Under the pieces are notes generated by a model. That model worked only from the letters and a program-made list of their open reading frames with translations, was not told the DNA's origin and did no database searches. The position numbers and the translations under genes were made by a program. Positions 1 through 8,937 of a stretch of 64,000 bases of DNA are shown one piece after another (position 1 is the first letter of the stretch; each line of letters opens with the position of its first letter). Origin of the DNA: Aminivibrio pyruvatiphilus (GTDB lineage: Bacteria > Synergistota > Synergistia > Synergistales > Aminobacteriaceae); contig NZ_SORI01000001.1 in NCBI RefSeq assembly GCF_004366815.1, forward strand, positions 339,380-403,379, written 5' to 3'.

Positions 1-1398
1 GCCTCCTATGTGGACATTCCCCTGTCGTCCATGGCGAAAGAGGCCGGGGGAAAGATCTACTCCAACTCCATCGCCGCCGGTGTCCTCCTCGGAGTGCTCG
101 GACTGGGAACGGAAGGAGCGGAGGCTTTTTACAGGAAGCGGTTCGCCGGTAAGGACGACGTGGTGGCACGCAATATCGGAGCTGTCAGGAAGGGGTACGA
201 ACTGGGCCTTCCTCTTGCCGGTGAAGGAGGCGTACTGCAGGGCCGGTCCAGGAACCCGGGAGGGCGGAAGGTCATACTCAACGGGAGCGATGCCGTTTCC
301 CTGGGAGCCATGGCGGCAGGCTGCAATTTCGTCACCGCCTATCCCATGTCCCCGGCGACGGGGGTGCTCTCCTTCTTCGCGAAGCACGCCGGAAAAGCGG
401 GAGCGGTGGTGGAGCAGGTGGAGGACGAGCTCGCCGCCATAAACATGGCGGTGGGGGCTTCCTATGCGGGAGCCCGCCCCCTGGTGACTACCTCAGGGGG
501 AGGTTTCGCCCTCATGGCGGAGGGGCTCAGCCTGGCGGGCGTCATGGAGGCCCCGGTGGTGGTGCACCTTTCTCAGAGACCGGGCCCTGCCACGGGCATG
601 GCCACCCGGACGGAGCAGGCGGACCTGGAGCTTGCCCTTTATTCCGGCCACGGCGAATTTCCGCGGGCTTTGTTTGCCCCCGGAACCATGGAGAGTGCCT
701 TCAGGCTGACCCAGAAAGCCTTTGAAATAGCACTGCAGTACCAGACGCCGGCCATCGTGCTGACGGACCAGTATTTCATGAACGCCTTCTACAACCTGGA
801 TTCGGACGCCCTCGAGTGGCTGGAGGAGCCCTCCCCGGTCCCGGAGACGGCGGCGGAGTACCGGCGCTACGAGGATACCGCTGACGGCTGCTCGCCCTTC
901 GGCGTTCCCGGCTGGGGAAAGGGCATCGTGGGGGCGGACAGCCACGAGCACGACGAGGTGGGGCACGTCTACGAGGACTTCGATCTCAGGACCAGGATGC
1001 AGGACAAGCGGATGCGGAAGTTCGCGGGAATGGAGGAGTGTGCCCTTCCCCCGGTGCTGGTCGGACCGGAATCCTTCTCGAACCTGGTGATCTGCTGGGG
1101 ATCCACCTTCCCCATCGTCCGGGAAGCCCTCGAATGTCTCGGGCGGGACGACACGGCCCTGCTGGCCTTCGAACAGGTGTGGCCCCTCTCGCCGTCCGCC
1201 GGGGATCTTCTGCGGAAAGCGTCGTTCACCGCCGTGGTGGAGGGAAACAGCACCGGCCAGTTCGCCGGGCTGCTTCGGAAAACCTTCGGCGTGGCGGCGG
1301 ACCGCACGGTGCTGAAATACAACGGACTTCAGTTCTCTGTGGAAGAGGTCGCGGACAGGCTCGGCGAAATTCTTCCCGGCAAAGGAGGCGGCAGATGA
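1..1398 (+). CDS. 2-oxoacid:acceptor oxidoreductase, (gamma-)alpha subunit, 5' truncated
   Basis: The reading frame is open from base 1, so the gene starts before the window. The first ~65 residues look like the end of a gamma domain. They are followed by an alpha-subunit core with the substrate-site motif AYPMSP near residue 113, the fused gamma-alpha arrangement of 2-oxoglutarate/2-oxoacid:ferredoxin oxidoreductases (KorA-like). With the beta subunit downstream it would oxidatively decarboxylate 2-oxoacids to acyl-CoA and reduce ferredoxin. Its stop overlaps the next start (ATGA), so the pair is translationally coupled. Substrate (2-oxoglutarate, branched-chain oxoacid or other) cannot be read from sequence alone. 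A GTG at position 10 is internal and not a real start. Confidence 0.88.
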   Translation, partial: ASYVDIPLSSMAKEAGGKIYSNSIAAGVLLGVLGLGTEGAEAFYRKRFAGKDDVVARNIGAVRKGYELGLPLAGEGGVLQGRSRNPGGRKVILNGSDAVSLGAMAAGCNFVTAYPMSPATGVLSFFAKHAGKAGAVVEQVEDELAAINMAVGASYAGARPLVTTSGGGFALMAEGLSLAGVMEAPVVVHLSQRPGPATGMATRTEQADLELALYSGHGEFPRALFAPGTMESAFRLTQKAFEIALQYQTPAIVLTDQYFMNAFYNLDSDALEWLEEPSPVPETAAEYRRYEDTADGCSPFGVPGWGKGIVGADSHEHDEVGHVYEDFDLRTRMQDKRMRKFAGMEECALPPVLVGPESFSNLVICWGSTFPIVREALECLGRDDTALLAFEQVWPLSPSAGDLLRKASFTAVVEGNSTGQFAGLLRKTFGVAADRTVLKYNGLQFSVEEVADRLGEILPGKGGGR

Positions 1399-2261
1399 TG
1401 GACTCCACGGCATTCGATCTTCCGGGAATTGATCTTTCGTGGTGCCCCGGATGCGGGGATTTCAAAATCCTCGACTCCATCAAGAAGGCCCTTGCCGAGC
1501 TCGGTCTCGGGCCCCTGGACGTGGTCATGGTCTCGGGGATAGGGCAGGCGGCAAAAACACCCCATTACATGAAGGCCCATTTTTTCAACGGCCTCCACGG
1601 ACGGGCCCTCTCCAACGCAACGGCCATCAAGGCGGCAAACCCCGCCCTGGAGGTCATCGCCGTGGGAGGGGACGGCGACATGTACGGCGAGGGCGGGAAT
1701 CATTTCACCCATACCATCAGGCGGAATCCCGGGATCACCAACCTTGTGTTCAACAACATGGTCTACGGCCTCACAAAGGGGCAGGCTTCACCCACGAGCC
1801 CGAGGGGATTCCGCACCTCCGTCCAGGTGGACGGGGTCCATGCACAGCCCTTCAACCCTCTGGCAGCCGCCCTGGTACAGGGAGCGACCTTCGTGGCCCG
1901 GGCCTTCGCCGGAAACGGCGACCAGACAAAGGAAATCATCAAGAGGGCCGTCCGACACAAGGGATACGCCCTGGTGGACATCTTCCAGCCCTGTGTTTCC
2001 TTCAACTCCGTGAATACCTACAAGTGGTTCATGGACAACACCTACACCCTGGAGGGGCATGAGGAGGAGGATTTCGGCAAGGCCATGGAGCTGGCCCTCC
2101 TCCAGGAAGGTCCCTTCCCCCTGGGCGTTCTCTACAGGAAGGAAGGGGTTCCCCTTTTCGAGGAAACCCTGGCGGCCTACCGGAAGGACGACCGGCCTCT
2201 CTTCCGCCGGGAGGCGCCCCGGAAGGCAGTGAAGGAGCTGCTGGCCTCTATGGCCGGTTAA
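1395..2261 (+). CDS. 2-oxoacid:acceptor oxidoreductase, beta (TPP-binding) subunit
   Basis: A 288-residue beta subunit carrying thiamine diphosphate. It has the N-terminal WCPGCGD CxxC pair (Cys17, Cys20), the TPP/Mg motif GDGD near residue 97 with the NN about 25 residues later, then GLTKGQASPTS, all typical of KorB/PorB. FQPC near residue 199 supplies a third cluster cysteine. The usual fourth cysteine in the GIGC segment is replaced by Gln (GIGQAAK), so a canonical four-Cys [4Fe-4S] site is incomplete. The start is one of two adjacent ATGs at 1395/1398 overlapping the alpha stop. It forms a heterodimeric enzyme with the upstream gene. Confidence 0.88.
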   Translation: MMDSTAFDLPGIDLSWCPGCGDFKILDSIKKALAELGLGPLDVVMVSGIGQAAKTPHYMKAHFFNGLHGRALSNATAIKAANPALEVIAVGGDGDMYGEGGNHFTHTIRRNPGITNLVFNNMVYGLTKGQASPTSPRGFRTSVQVDGVHAQPFNPLAAALVQGATFVARAFAGNGDQTKEIIKRAVRHKGYALVDIFQPCVSFNSVNTYKWFMDNTYTLEGHEEEDFGKAMELALLQEGPFPLGVLYRKEGVPLFEETLAAYRKDDRPLFRREAPRKAVKELLASMAG

Positions 2262-2279
2262 GAAAGGGAGGAAACGGAC

Positions 2280-2744
2280 ATGAAGGAAGGAAACGGGCTC
2301 CCCCCGTTCCGCCTCTCCGACGGAGACGGGAAAGAATGGACGGCGGCGGATTTTGAAGGCAGATGGCTTGTCCTCTTTTTCTACAGCAAGGACAATACCT
2401 CGGGGTGAACCAGCGAAGTGAGGGACTTTGCGGACAGGATGCCCGCATTTGAAGCACTGCACTGCGCAGTGGCAGGAATCAGCCCCGATTCGCCGGAGAG
2501 CCACCGGAAATTTGCCGAAAAACTGGGCATTTCCTTCCCCCTTCTGAGCGATCCGGACCACGGCTTCATTGAAGCCTGCGGATTCTGGGCGGCCAAGAAA
2601 ATGTACGGCAGGGAATACATGGGAGTGGAGCGTTCCACCGTCATCGCGGATCCCGGCGGGAAGGCCGTGAAGACCTTCAGGAAGGTGAAGGTGGCCGGGC
2701 ACGCCGATGAGGTTCTCGAGGCACTGAAGGGACTGGCCGTCTGA
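2280..2744 (+). CDS. selenocysteine-containing peroxiredoxin (BCP/AhpC-TSA type)
   Basis: A 154-residue peroxiredoxin read through an in-frame TGA at 2406-2408 (Sec43). The sequence before it, FFYSKDNTSG, and after it, TSEVRDF, align with the BCP active site, where the family has YPKDNTPGC; the UGA sits exactly at the peroxidatic cysteine and keeps the T-x-x-U motif. The rest is a normal thioredoxin-fold peroxiredoxin (GISPDSPESHRKF, FPLLSDP). The resolving Cys five residues later, as in E. coli BCP, is absent; Cys62 and Cys100 are the only other cysteines. ATG with a GGGAGG site lies 18 bp after the beta subunit gene, implying one operon. It should reduce peroxides and protect the oxygen-sensitive oxidoreductase. 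Confidence 0.88.
2429..2447 (+). promoter_or_regulatory. candidate bacterial SECIS hairpin of the peroxiredoxin mRNA
   Basis: Twenty bases after the Sec UGA, TGCGG (2429-2433) can pair with CCGCA (2443-2447) around a loop containing AGGAT. Bacterial SECIS elements are short hairpins just downstream of UGA with a G-rich apical loop. The pairing is seen; the function is inferred. Confidence 0.4.
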
Positions 2745-2758
2745 CGCGCGGAACGGAT

Positions 2759-2785
2759 GAGGCGGAGATTTTTTCCGCCTCTTTT
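2759..2785 (+). terminator. rho-independent terminator after the oxidoreductase/peroxiredoxin operon
   Basis: A perfect 8-bp stem GAGGCGGA (2759-2766) / TCCGCCTC (2774-2781) is followed by TTTT. It lies between convergent genes and may also serve folK on the other strand. Confidence 0.75.
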
Positions 2786-2798
2786 CCGTCATGCCGTA

Positions 2799-3302
2799 TC
2801 AGAGGGTGCAGATCCGGAGGATGCCGCCGGTCTCGGCGGGGGGCAGAAGCCGGATCATTTCCTCAGGCGTGAGTCCCGTTTCGGGGTGCCTCCATTCCGG
2901 GGCAATCTGGGCCAGGGGCAGGAGCACGAAGGCCCTTGCCGCCATTTCCCGGTGTGGGACGGTCAGCCGGTCCGACCGGACAGTCAGCCCGTCGTAAAAA
3001 AGAATATCCAGGTCGATGACCCGGGGCCCCCACCGTTTTTCCGGGGTCCTGCCCAGGGCGCCTTCCATCTGTTTCAGCAGATCGAGGAGATCCTCGGGGA
3101 GGAGGCTGGTTTCCGCCAGGACACAGGCGTTCAGAAAGCGGGGCTGGTCTTCCACGCCCCAGGGAGGGGTTTCAAATACGTCGCTGGAGGCAAGGACGGC
3201 AAGGCCGGCGTTCCTGAGCAGAGACACTGCCTTCCGGAGGAGGAGCAGCCGGTCTCCGAGGTTGCTGCCCAGGGAAAGGCCCACGGTGCTCATTCCCGGC
3301 AC
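2799..3302 (-). CDS. folK: 2-amino-4-hydroxy-6-hydroxymethyldihydropteridine diphosphokinase
   Basis: A 167-residue HPPK, the usual length. It shows the family signatures SLGSNLGDR near the N-terminus, ETPPWGV and FLNAC in the substrate region, and RWGPRVIDLDILFY, the conserved Mg/ATP-binding signature. It transfers diphosphate from ATP to 6-hydroxymethyl-dihydropterin, the step before FolP. The gene overlaps the 3' end of folP by 13 bp, so the two are co-translated; a second possible start is Met4 (MSTVG). No folB lies next to it, which is notable given the PTPS/folE2 pair at 40.5 kb. Confidence 0.93.
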   Translation of the reverse strand: MPGMSTVGLSLGSNLGDRLLLLRKAVSLLRNAGLAVLASSDVFETPPWGVEDQPRFLNACVLAETSLLPEDLLDLLKQMEGALGRTPEKRWGPRVIDLDILFYDGLTVRSDRLTVPHREMAARAFVLLPLAQIAPEWRHPETGLTPEEMIRLLPPAETGGILRICTL

Positions 3303-4504
3303 TCCCCGATGGCGCCGAGCATGGAGAGAACCCGGACATTTTCCTCCACGTCGTGAACCCGGACGAGGGCTGCATGGTGCAGTCCGCAGAGCGCCGTGAC
3401 CGCCAGAGTGCCCTCCAGCCGATCCTCCGGGGCGTCAAGACCGAGGGTCGCGCCGATGAATCCCTTTCTCGAATGGCCGATGAGCAGGGGGCGTCCGAAA
3501 ACGCGGAACGCGTCCAGATTCCTCAGGATCCTGAGGTTGTCCTCTCGGCGCTTGCCGAATCCCAGTCCCGGGTCGAGGATGATCCGCTCCGCCGGAATTC
3601 CCGCCTTTTCGGCCAGGGAGAGCCGTTCCTCGAAATAGCGGAGGATGTCCCCCACGGTGTCTTCGTATTTGGGGTCTTTCTGCATGTCCCGGGGCGTCCC
3701 CTGGATGTGGGAGAGGACGAGGGCCGCTCCTGATTCCGCCACCGCTCCGGGGAGATCGGGGTCGAAGCCCAGGCCCGAAATGTCGTTGATGATGTCGGCT
3801 CCTGCCCGGACGGCTTCGAGGGCTACTTTTGCCTTCCAGGTGTCGGCGGAGATCACCGTCTCCGGAAAGGCCTTCCGGACGGCCGCGACGGCGGGGAGAA
3901 GCCGTCCCGTTTCCTCCGCTTCCGGCACCGGGTCCGAGCCTGGGCGGGTGGATTCCGCTCCGAGGTCGAGAACGGCTGCGCCTGCTGCAACCATGGACCG
4001 CGCCCGGGAGAGGAGGTCGTCCTCAGGCGGGATCCGGCTCTTTGCGTAAAAGGAGTCGGAGGTCAGGTTCAGGATGCCCATGACGGCGGTCCGTTTCCCG
4101 AGGGAAAGGACTCTGCCCTCCCGGAAGGAAAATGTCCAGGCGGACCTGTCCATGCCGGCAAGAGCCCGGGACAGGCCTTCTCTGATTCCGGGAAGGCCCC
4201 AGCAGGGGAGGGCCCCCAGTTTCTCCGTCAGTGACCGGAGCTGCCCCGGGGTCCCCAGGAGGAGCACGGCGCTCTCTGACGCCTCGCAGGAGATGACGCC
4301 CCGGTTCACCACGGCGTCCCCGCCGCGGGCGAGCAGCTCCTGCTTCAGGAAGGCCGCCGCCCGGAAGTCGGCTTTCGGAATAAACAGGGAAAGAAGATCC
4401 CTCTTGGGTTCGAAGTACGCGTTGGAGCGAGGGTCGGCGCCGATGAGGCGCAGTGCCGCGAGGAGGTCTTCACGGCTTTGTGCAGGAAGCGGGTAAGCGA
4501 TCAC
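3290..4504 (-). CDS. folP: dihydropteroate synthase with N-terminal extension
   Basis: 404 residues: a DHPS TIM barrel from about residue 135 (MGILNLTSDSF, GAESTRPGS, NDISG, HSRKGF, VHDVEENV) preceded by ~130 extra residues (LKQELLARGGDAVVNRG, LLLGTPGQL). Long DHPS proteins with this kind of N-terminal domain occur in clostridia and other anaerobes; the role of the extension is unknown to me. The enzyme joins hydroxymethyl-dihydropterin diphosphate to p-aminobenzoate. It is the first gene of the minus-strand fol pair with a promoter just upstream. Confidence 0.92.
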   Translation of the reverse strand: MIAYPLPAQSREDLLAALRLIGADPRSNAYFEPKRDLLSLFIPKADFRAAAFLKQELLARGGDAVVNRGVISCEASESAVLLLGTPGQLRSLTEKLGALPCWGLPGIREGLSRALAGMDRSAWTFSFREGRVLSLGKRTAVMGILNLTSDSFYAKSRIPPEDDLLSRARSMVAAGAAVLDLGAESTRPGSDPVPEAEETGRLLPAVAAVRKAFPETVISADTWKAKVALEAVRAGADIINDISGLGFDPDLPGAVAESGAALVLSHIQGTPRDMQKDPKYEDTVGDILRYFEERLSLAEKAGIPAERIILDPGLGFGKRREDNLRILRNLDAFRVFGRPLLIGHSRKGFIGATLGLDAPEDRLEGTLAVTALCGLHHAALVRVHDVEENVRVLSMLGAIGECRE

Positions 4505-4545
4505 GGCGGGAGCTCCTTCCCGGGAATGTGGGCAGTGCCGTTCCG

Positions 4546-4574
4546 ATGATATAGTGTCCCTTCGGGGCGGTCAA
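4546..4574 (-). promoter_or_regulatory. sigma70-type promoter of folP-folK
   Basis: On the minus strand TTGACC (4574-4569) and TATCAT (4551-4546) are separated by 17 bp, about 40 bp upstream of the folP start. Confidence 0.6.
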
Positions 4575-4594
4575 GGGTCCATTCCTCCCGTTCC

Positions 4595-5239
4595 TCACAC
4601 CCATTCGGTGGTGAAGCCGGAAAGGTGGTCCGTCCGATTCAGCGAGAAGAGGGAATAGCCGTGGAGATCATCGTGGACAAGGATGGAGTAGGACGCTGTG
4701 TCCATATGGACCTTCCAGAAGTAGGGCGACGCTATGCCGAGGCAACCGGCGAGAAGAGGCTTGATGACCGTTCTGTGGGTGACTGCTGCGAAGGTTCCGC
4801 CCCGGTATTTCGCCACTGCCCTGTCGAGGGCCGCCATGGAGCGCCTCATTACTTCGTCCATGGATTCCGCTCCCTCCACGGAGAGCTCCTCGGGATTTTC
4901 CAGCCACATTTTCCACTGCTCAGGATAGAGCTCCGCGATTTCCGTCTTGGGACGGCCTTCCCAGATCCCGAGGCAGGTGTTGTTGAAACCATCGTCCTCC
5001 TCCACCTGGATGGAACAGGCGGCGGCGATGGCCTGGGCGGTGCTTTTTGCCCGAAGCAGGGGGCTCGTCACCACCGCTTCAGGGCGGAAGGGGCGAAGGG
5101 CGGTCCCGAGCTCGGCTGCCTGCCGGAGGCCCCGTTCGTTGAGAGGAAAGTCCACCCTTCCCCGGAAAAGGCCCTCGATATTTCCCCGGCATTCGCCGTG
5201 CCGCGCCAGAAGTATGGTGGTTCGTTCAGGTTCTTTCAT
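4595..5239 (-). CDS. histidine phosphatase family protein (phosphoglycerate mutase-like)
   Basis: A 214-residue member of the branch-2-like histidine phosphatases. The catalytic RHG motif is at LLARHGECRGN near residue 12, the second arginine at SPLLRAKSTA, and the second histidine at AVTHRTVIKPL near residue 155. These residues support phosphomonoesterase activity, but the substrate (alpha-ribazole phosphate, phosphoglycerate, other) cannot be assigned. A GGGAGG site precedes the ATG. It is transcribed divergently from hrcA and lies upstream of, but 90 bp from, folP, which has its own promoter. Confidence 0.85.
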   Translation of the reverse strand: MKEPERTTILLARHGECRGNIEGLFRGRVDFPLNERGLRQAAELGTALRPFRPEAVVTSPLLRAKSTAQAIAAACSIQVEEDDGFNNTCLGIWEGRPKTEIAELYPEQWKMWLENPEELSVEGAESMDEVMRRSMAALDRAVAKYRGGTFAAVTHRTVIKPLLAGCLGIASPYFWKVHMDTASYSILVHDDLHGYSLFSLNRTDHLSGFTTEWV

Positions 5240-5302
5240 TCTGCATCCTCCCTTGTCCGGCCGGGAAGCGGCCGGAAAATGGAAAAATCCGTCTGACCAG
5301 TC

Positions 5303-5331
5303 TTGACAATAATATCACGGATTGTTACTCT
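5303..5331 (+). promoter_or_regulatory. sigma70-type promoter of the hrcA operon
   Basis: TTGACA (5303-5308), 17-bp spacer, TACTCT (5326-5331). The predicted start falls just before the CIRCE operator. Confidence 0.65.
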
Positions 5332-5350
5332 ACCTCTCGGTGGAATCGTG

Positions 5351-5377
5351 TTGGCACTCATATCGAAAGAGTGCTAA
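5351..5377 (+). promoter_or_regulatory. CIRCE operator (HrcA binding site)
   Basis: TTGGCACTC, nine bases, GAGTGCTAA. This is the 9-N9-9 CIRCE inverted repeat with a single A-to-G change in the left arm. It overlaps the leader immediately upstream of hrcA, giving autorepression of the whole heat-shock operon. Confidence 0.95.
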
Positions 5378-5395
5378 CGAGCGGGAGGTGGCGTC

Positions 5396-6409
5396 ATGCT
5401 TACCGAGCGGCAGCTCGAAATCGTGCTGTCAGTAGTGTATGAGTATATCCAGACCGGCGAGCCCGCCGGTTCGAGGACCATATCGAAAAAATACCTCCGG
5501 GGAAGCAGCCCGGCCACCATCCGCAACGAGATGGCCGACCTGGAGGAGATGGGGTATTTCTACCAGCCCCACACGTCCGCCGGGAGGCTCCCCACGTCGA
5601 AGGCCTACCGCCTCTACGTGGACTCCATCATGCAGCGCCGCCGTTCGGCCCCCGCAGAGACGGAAAAATGGAAGAAGGAAATCCGGGAGCGCAGGCAGGG
5701 AGTGGACTCCATTCTCGGCTATGTGTCCCAGCTTCTGGGAAAAGCCACTAACTGTGTCGGCGTGGCCGCCCTCTCAGCCCTGGGGGAAGTGCAGATCCAG
5801 CGGGTGAATTTCGTCCGGCTCGGGGGAAGCACCGTCCTGGTGCTCATCGTCCTGGAGGGCGGGTTGGTGCATCATGCCAACATCCAGCTTCCCTGCGAGA
5901 TCTCCCCGGATATTCTGGACGACCTCGCCAGGAAGATTTCCGCCGTGGCGTGCGGCCACCCCTGGGGACAGGTTCGGGACGCCCTCTTCACCTACGTTCT
6001 CGACGGCCTGGAGCGGGTCTGGGATACCTGCAGGGAGGCCCTGGTCCAGATGGACGCCATTCTTAACAGGAGGAACTCCCGGCTGTTCGTCGGCGGGGCG
6101 CAGCACATCCTGAATCTCCCCGACTTCCAGGACATCGGAAAGTTCCAGACGGTGCTGTCCCTCCTGGAGCAGGAGCAGGCCCTGGCGGACATGGTGGAAC
6201 GCTACAGTATCAAGCAGGGTGTCTCCGTGACCATAGGAGAGGAAATTTCGGAAGAAATGAAGGAATGTTCCCTGGTCCTCGTCCCCGCGCCAGGATACGG
6301 GCGCAGGACCATTCTGGGCCTCATAGGCCCCCTGAGGATGGACTACGAGAAATCCATCTCCATCCTCGAGACCATTGCTGAAGACCTTGACGATTCCCTT
6401 GTGAACTGA
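5396..6409 (+). CDS. hrcA: heat-inducible transcription repressor HrcA
   Basis: 337 residues, family length. The N-terminal winged helix (LTERQLEIVLSVVYEYIQTGEP, SRTISKKYL, SPATIRNEMADLEEMGY) is followed by the GAF-like and dimerisation regions (GLIGPLRMDYEKSISILE near the C-terminus). HrcA binds CIRCE when kept folded by GroEL/ES and represses class I heat-shock genes. The CIRCE site lies 18 bp upstream of its ATG, and grpE-dnaK-dnaJ follow in the same direction. Confidence 0.97.
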   Translation: MLTERQLEIVLSVVYEYIQTGEPAGSRTISKKYLRGSSPATIRNEMADLEEMGYFYQPHTSAGRLPTSKAYRLYVDSIMQRRRSAPAETEKWKKEIRERRQGVDSILGYVSQLLGKATNCVGVAALSALGEVQIQRVNFVRLGGSTVLVLIVLEGGLVHHANIQLPCEISPDILDDLARKISAVACGHPWGQVRDALFTYVLDGLERVWDTCREALVQMDAILNRRNSRLFVGGAQHILNLPDFQDIGKFQTVLSLLEQEQALADMVERYSIKQGVSVTIGEEISEEMKECSLVLVPAPGYGRRTILGLIGPLRMDYEKSISILETIAEDLDDSLVN

Positions 6410-6431
6410 ACCGCCGAAAGGAGAAGGAACC

Positions 6432-7049
6432 ATGAGCAGGAAAGAAAAGGACAGGGCCGCGGAGCGGCCTGAAGATATGCCCCGGGAGGTGCAGGAGGCG
6501 GAAACGCTTCTGCCGGAGGGTACCCCGGAGGAGACTGCCACCGAAGATGAGTGCGGCGCTCCGGAGGCTGCGGATTTCCACGCTCTTATAGCAGACCTCG
6601 AGGAGCGCAACAGGGAGCTGGCTTCAGCCCTTGCCGCGGCCCGGGCTGACTTCTTCAACTACAGGAAGAGGATCGAGCGGGACCGGCAGAGGGAGCGGGT
6701 CATGGCCGGAGAAGAAAAGGCCATGGAATTCCTGCCGGTGCTGGACAACCTCGATCGGGCTCTCGCCGCGGAGGGTGCCGCAGACGGCAGAAGTATCCTT
6801 CAGGGGGTGACCATGGTGCGGCGCCAGTTTCTGTCCGTGCTCGAAAGTATGGGCGTGGAGAGGATTCCCACCGTGGGGATGCCCTTCTCTCCCGAGATCC
6901 ACGAAGCCGTGGCCGCCGAGGAGACGGACGATCCGGAAAAGAACGGCATCATCACCGGGGAGATCCAGCCGGGATACCGCTCCGGGGAACGGGTGCTCCG
7001 CCCGGCGAAGGTGAAAGTGGCATCCTGCGCGCAGCAAGTGACCGAATGA
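6432..7049 (+). CDS. grpE: nucleotide exchange factor GrpE
   Basis: 205 residues with an acidic, charged N-terminal ~50 residues, a long helix (DLEERNRELASALAAARADF, then FFNYRKRIERDRQRE) and the C-terminal beta domain (GYRSGERVLRPAKVKV), the GrpE signature. It releases ADP from DnaK. It starts 22 bp after hrcA with an AAAGGAGAAGG site. Confidence 0.96.
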   Translation: MSRKEKDRAAERPEDMPREVQEAETLLPEGTPEETATEDECGAPEAADFHALIADLEERNRELASALAAARADFFNYRKRIERDRQRERVMAGEEKAMEFLPVLDNLDRALAAEGAADGRSILQGVTMVRRQFLSVLESMGVERIPTVGMPFSPEIHEAVAAEETDDPEKNGIITGEIQPGYRSGERVLRPAKVKVASCAQQVTE

Positions 7050-7104
7050 CCGAATGAGCCTTCGGGCCCGTATTTGATTTTTTACACTTCATGAGGTGAG
7101 ATGA

Positions 7105-8925
7105 ATGTCGAAAGTAGTAGGAATTGACCTTGGAACAACCAACAGCTGCATCGCCGTTCAGGAGGGTGATGTTACGACCATCATCCCCAGTTCGGAGGGA
7201 AACCGCACCACCCCGTCGGTGGTGGCCTTCACGAAGGAAGGGGAACGTCTCGTTGGCCAGCTCGCGAAACGGCAGGCCATCGTAAACGGCGACCGCACCG
7301 TCCTTTCCATAAAGAGGGAAATGGGAACGGACCACAAGGTGGAGATCGACGGGAAGAAGTACACCCCCCAGGAGATTTCCTCCATGATCCTGCAGAAGAT
7401 GAAGAGGGACGCCGAGGACTACCTCGGAGAACCCGTGACCAGGGCGGTGATCACCGTTCCCGCCTACTTCACCGATGCCCAGCGGCAGGCCACCAAGGAC
7501 GCCGGGTCCATCGCCGGCCTCGAGGTTCTCCGGATCATCAACGAGCCTACGGCCGCCTGCCTCGCCTACGGGGAGAACAAGCAGGGAGAGCACAAGATCC
7601 TGGTGTTCGACCTCGGCGGCGGCACCTTCGACGTGTCCATCCTCGACGTGGGGGAGGGCGTGTTCGAGGTGCTCGCCACAGCGGGTGACAACCGTCTGGG
7701 CGGCGACGACTGGGACATGCGCATCGTCAACTGGATGGTCGAGGAGTTCAAAAAGAGCGAGGGCATCGACCTCCGGAACGACCGCATGGCCGGGCAGCGT
7801 CTCCGGGAAGCGGCCGAGAAGGCCAAGGTGGAGCTTTCCTCCATGCCGGAGACCACCATTTCCCTGCCCTTCATCACCGCCAACGCCTCGGGCCCCAAGC
7901 ACCTCGAGATGAACCTCTCCAGGGCTAAATTCGAGGAAATGACCGCCGACCTGCTGGAGCGGACGGTGAAGCCCACCCGCCAGGCCCTGCAGGACTCTGG
8001 CCTGTCCGCCGGCGAAATCGACAAGATCCTGCTCGTGGGCGGCTCCACCAGGATGCCCATGGTCCAGAGGAAGATAAAGGAACTTCTCGGCAAGGATCCC
8101 ACCAAGGGAATCAACCCCGACGAATGCGTCGCCGCGGGCGCGGCCATCCAGGGCGCCATCCTCGCCGGAGACCACAAGGATATCGTCCTCGTGGACGTGA
8201 CGCCCCTCTCCCTGGGCCTCGAGACCCTCGGCGGCGTCTTCACCAAGGTCATCGAGAGAAACACCGCCATCCCCGTGTCCAAGAGCCAGGTCTTCACCAC
8301 CGCGGGCAACAACCAGACCCAGGTGGAGATCGTGGTGCTCCAGGGAGAGCGGGCCATGGCCGCCGACAACGTGAAGCTCGGCACCTTCGTCCTCGACGGC
8401 ATTCCTCCGGCACCCCGGGGCATCCCCCAGATCGAGGTGACTTTCAACATCGACGTGAACGGCATCCTGAACGTGGCAGCCAAGGACAAGGGCACCGGCA
8501 AGGCCCAGAACATCTCCATCCACTCGTCCAACCTGTCGAAGGACGACATCGAGCGGATGAAGACCGATGCCGAGACCTTCGAGGAAGACGACAAAAAGAA
8601 GCGCGAGACGGCCGAGACCCGGAACGAGGCCGACAGCGCAGCCTACGGCGCTGAACGGCTGATGTCAGAGAACGGCGACAAGATGACCCCCGAGGAGAAG
8701 GGGGCCATAACCTCGGCCATGGAAGAGGTGCGCCGCCTGCTGTCCGGCGAGGATCTCGACGCCATCCGGTCGGCGAAGTCGAAGCTCGAGAAAGCCGTGC
8801 AGGACTTCTCGACCAGGCTCTACTCCCAGGCGTCGGCCCAGGGGGATGGGGGGAACGGCGGGAGCGCGGGCGCCCCGGACGGGGAGACCGTGGACGCTGA
8901 ATTCAGCGATCAGGGCCAGGCGTAG
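7105..8925 (+). CDS. dnaK: molecular chaperone DnaK (Hsp70)
   Basis: 606 residues with all Hsp70 signatures: [10 protein letters not shown] at residue 6, phosphate loops ([12 protein letters not shown], near residue 170), [10 protein letters not shown], the DVTPLSLG start of the substrate-binding domain and a C-terminal lid ending in a Gly-rich acidic tail. It refolds proteins with GrpE and DnaJ. It lies 55 bp after grpE in the CIRCE operon. It is the canonical copy; a divergent Hsp70 is encoded at 12.4 kb. Confidence 0.98.
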   Translation: MSKVVGIDLGTTNSCIAVQEGDVTTIIPSSEGNRTTPSVVAFTKEGERLVGQLAKRQAIVNGDRTVLSIKREMGTDHKVEIDGKKYTPQEISSMILQKMKRDAEDYLGEPVTRAVITVPAYFTDAQRQATKDAGSIAGLEVLRIINEPTAACLAYGENKQGEHKILVFDLGGGTFDVSILDVGEGVFEVLATAGDNRLGGDDWDMRIVNWMVEEFKKSEGIDLRNDRMAGQRLREAAEKAKVELSSMPETTISLPFITANASGPKHLEMNLSRAKFEEMTADLLERTVKPTRQALQDSGLSAGEIDKILLVGGSTRMPMVQRKIKELLGKDPTKGINPDECVAAGAAIQGAILAGDHKDIVLVDVTPLSLGLETLGGVFTKVIERNTAIPVSKSQVFTTAGNNQTQVEIVVLQGERAMAADNVKLGTFVLDGIPPAPRGIPQIEVTFNIDVNGILNVAAKDKGTGKAQNISIHSSNLSKDDIERMKTDAETFEEDDKKKRETAETRNEADSAAYGAERLMSENGDKMTPEEKGAITSAMEEVRRLLSGEDLDAIRSAKSKLEKAVQDFSTRLYSQASAQGDGGNGGSAGAPDGETVDAEFSDQGQA

Positions 8926-8937
8926 GAGTGACCGAAG

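Noticed and set aside
4516..4526. Noc-binding-like palindrome TTCCCGGGAA upstream of folP (and ATTTCCCGGGG in dnaB)
   Set aside because: Short CG-rich palindromes are expected by chance in this GC-rich DNA and match the Noc consensus only in the core.
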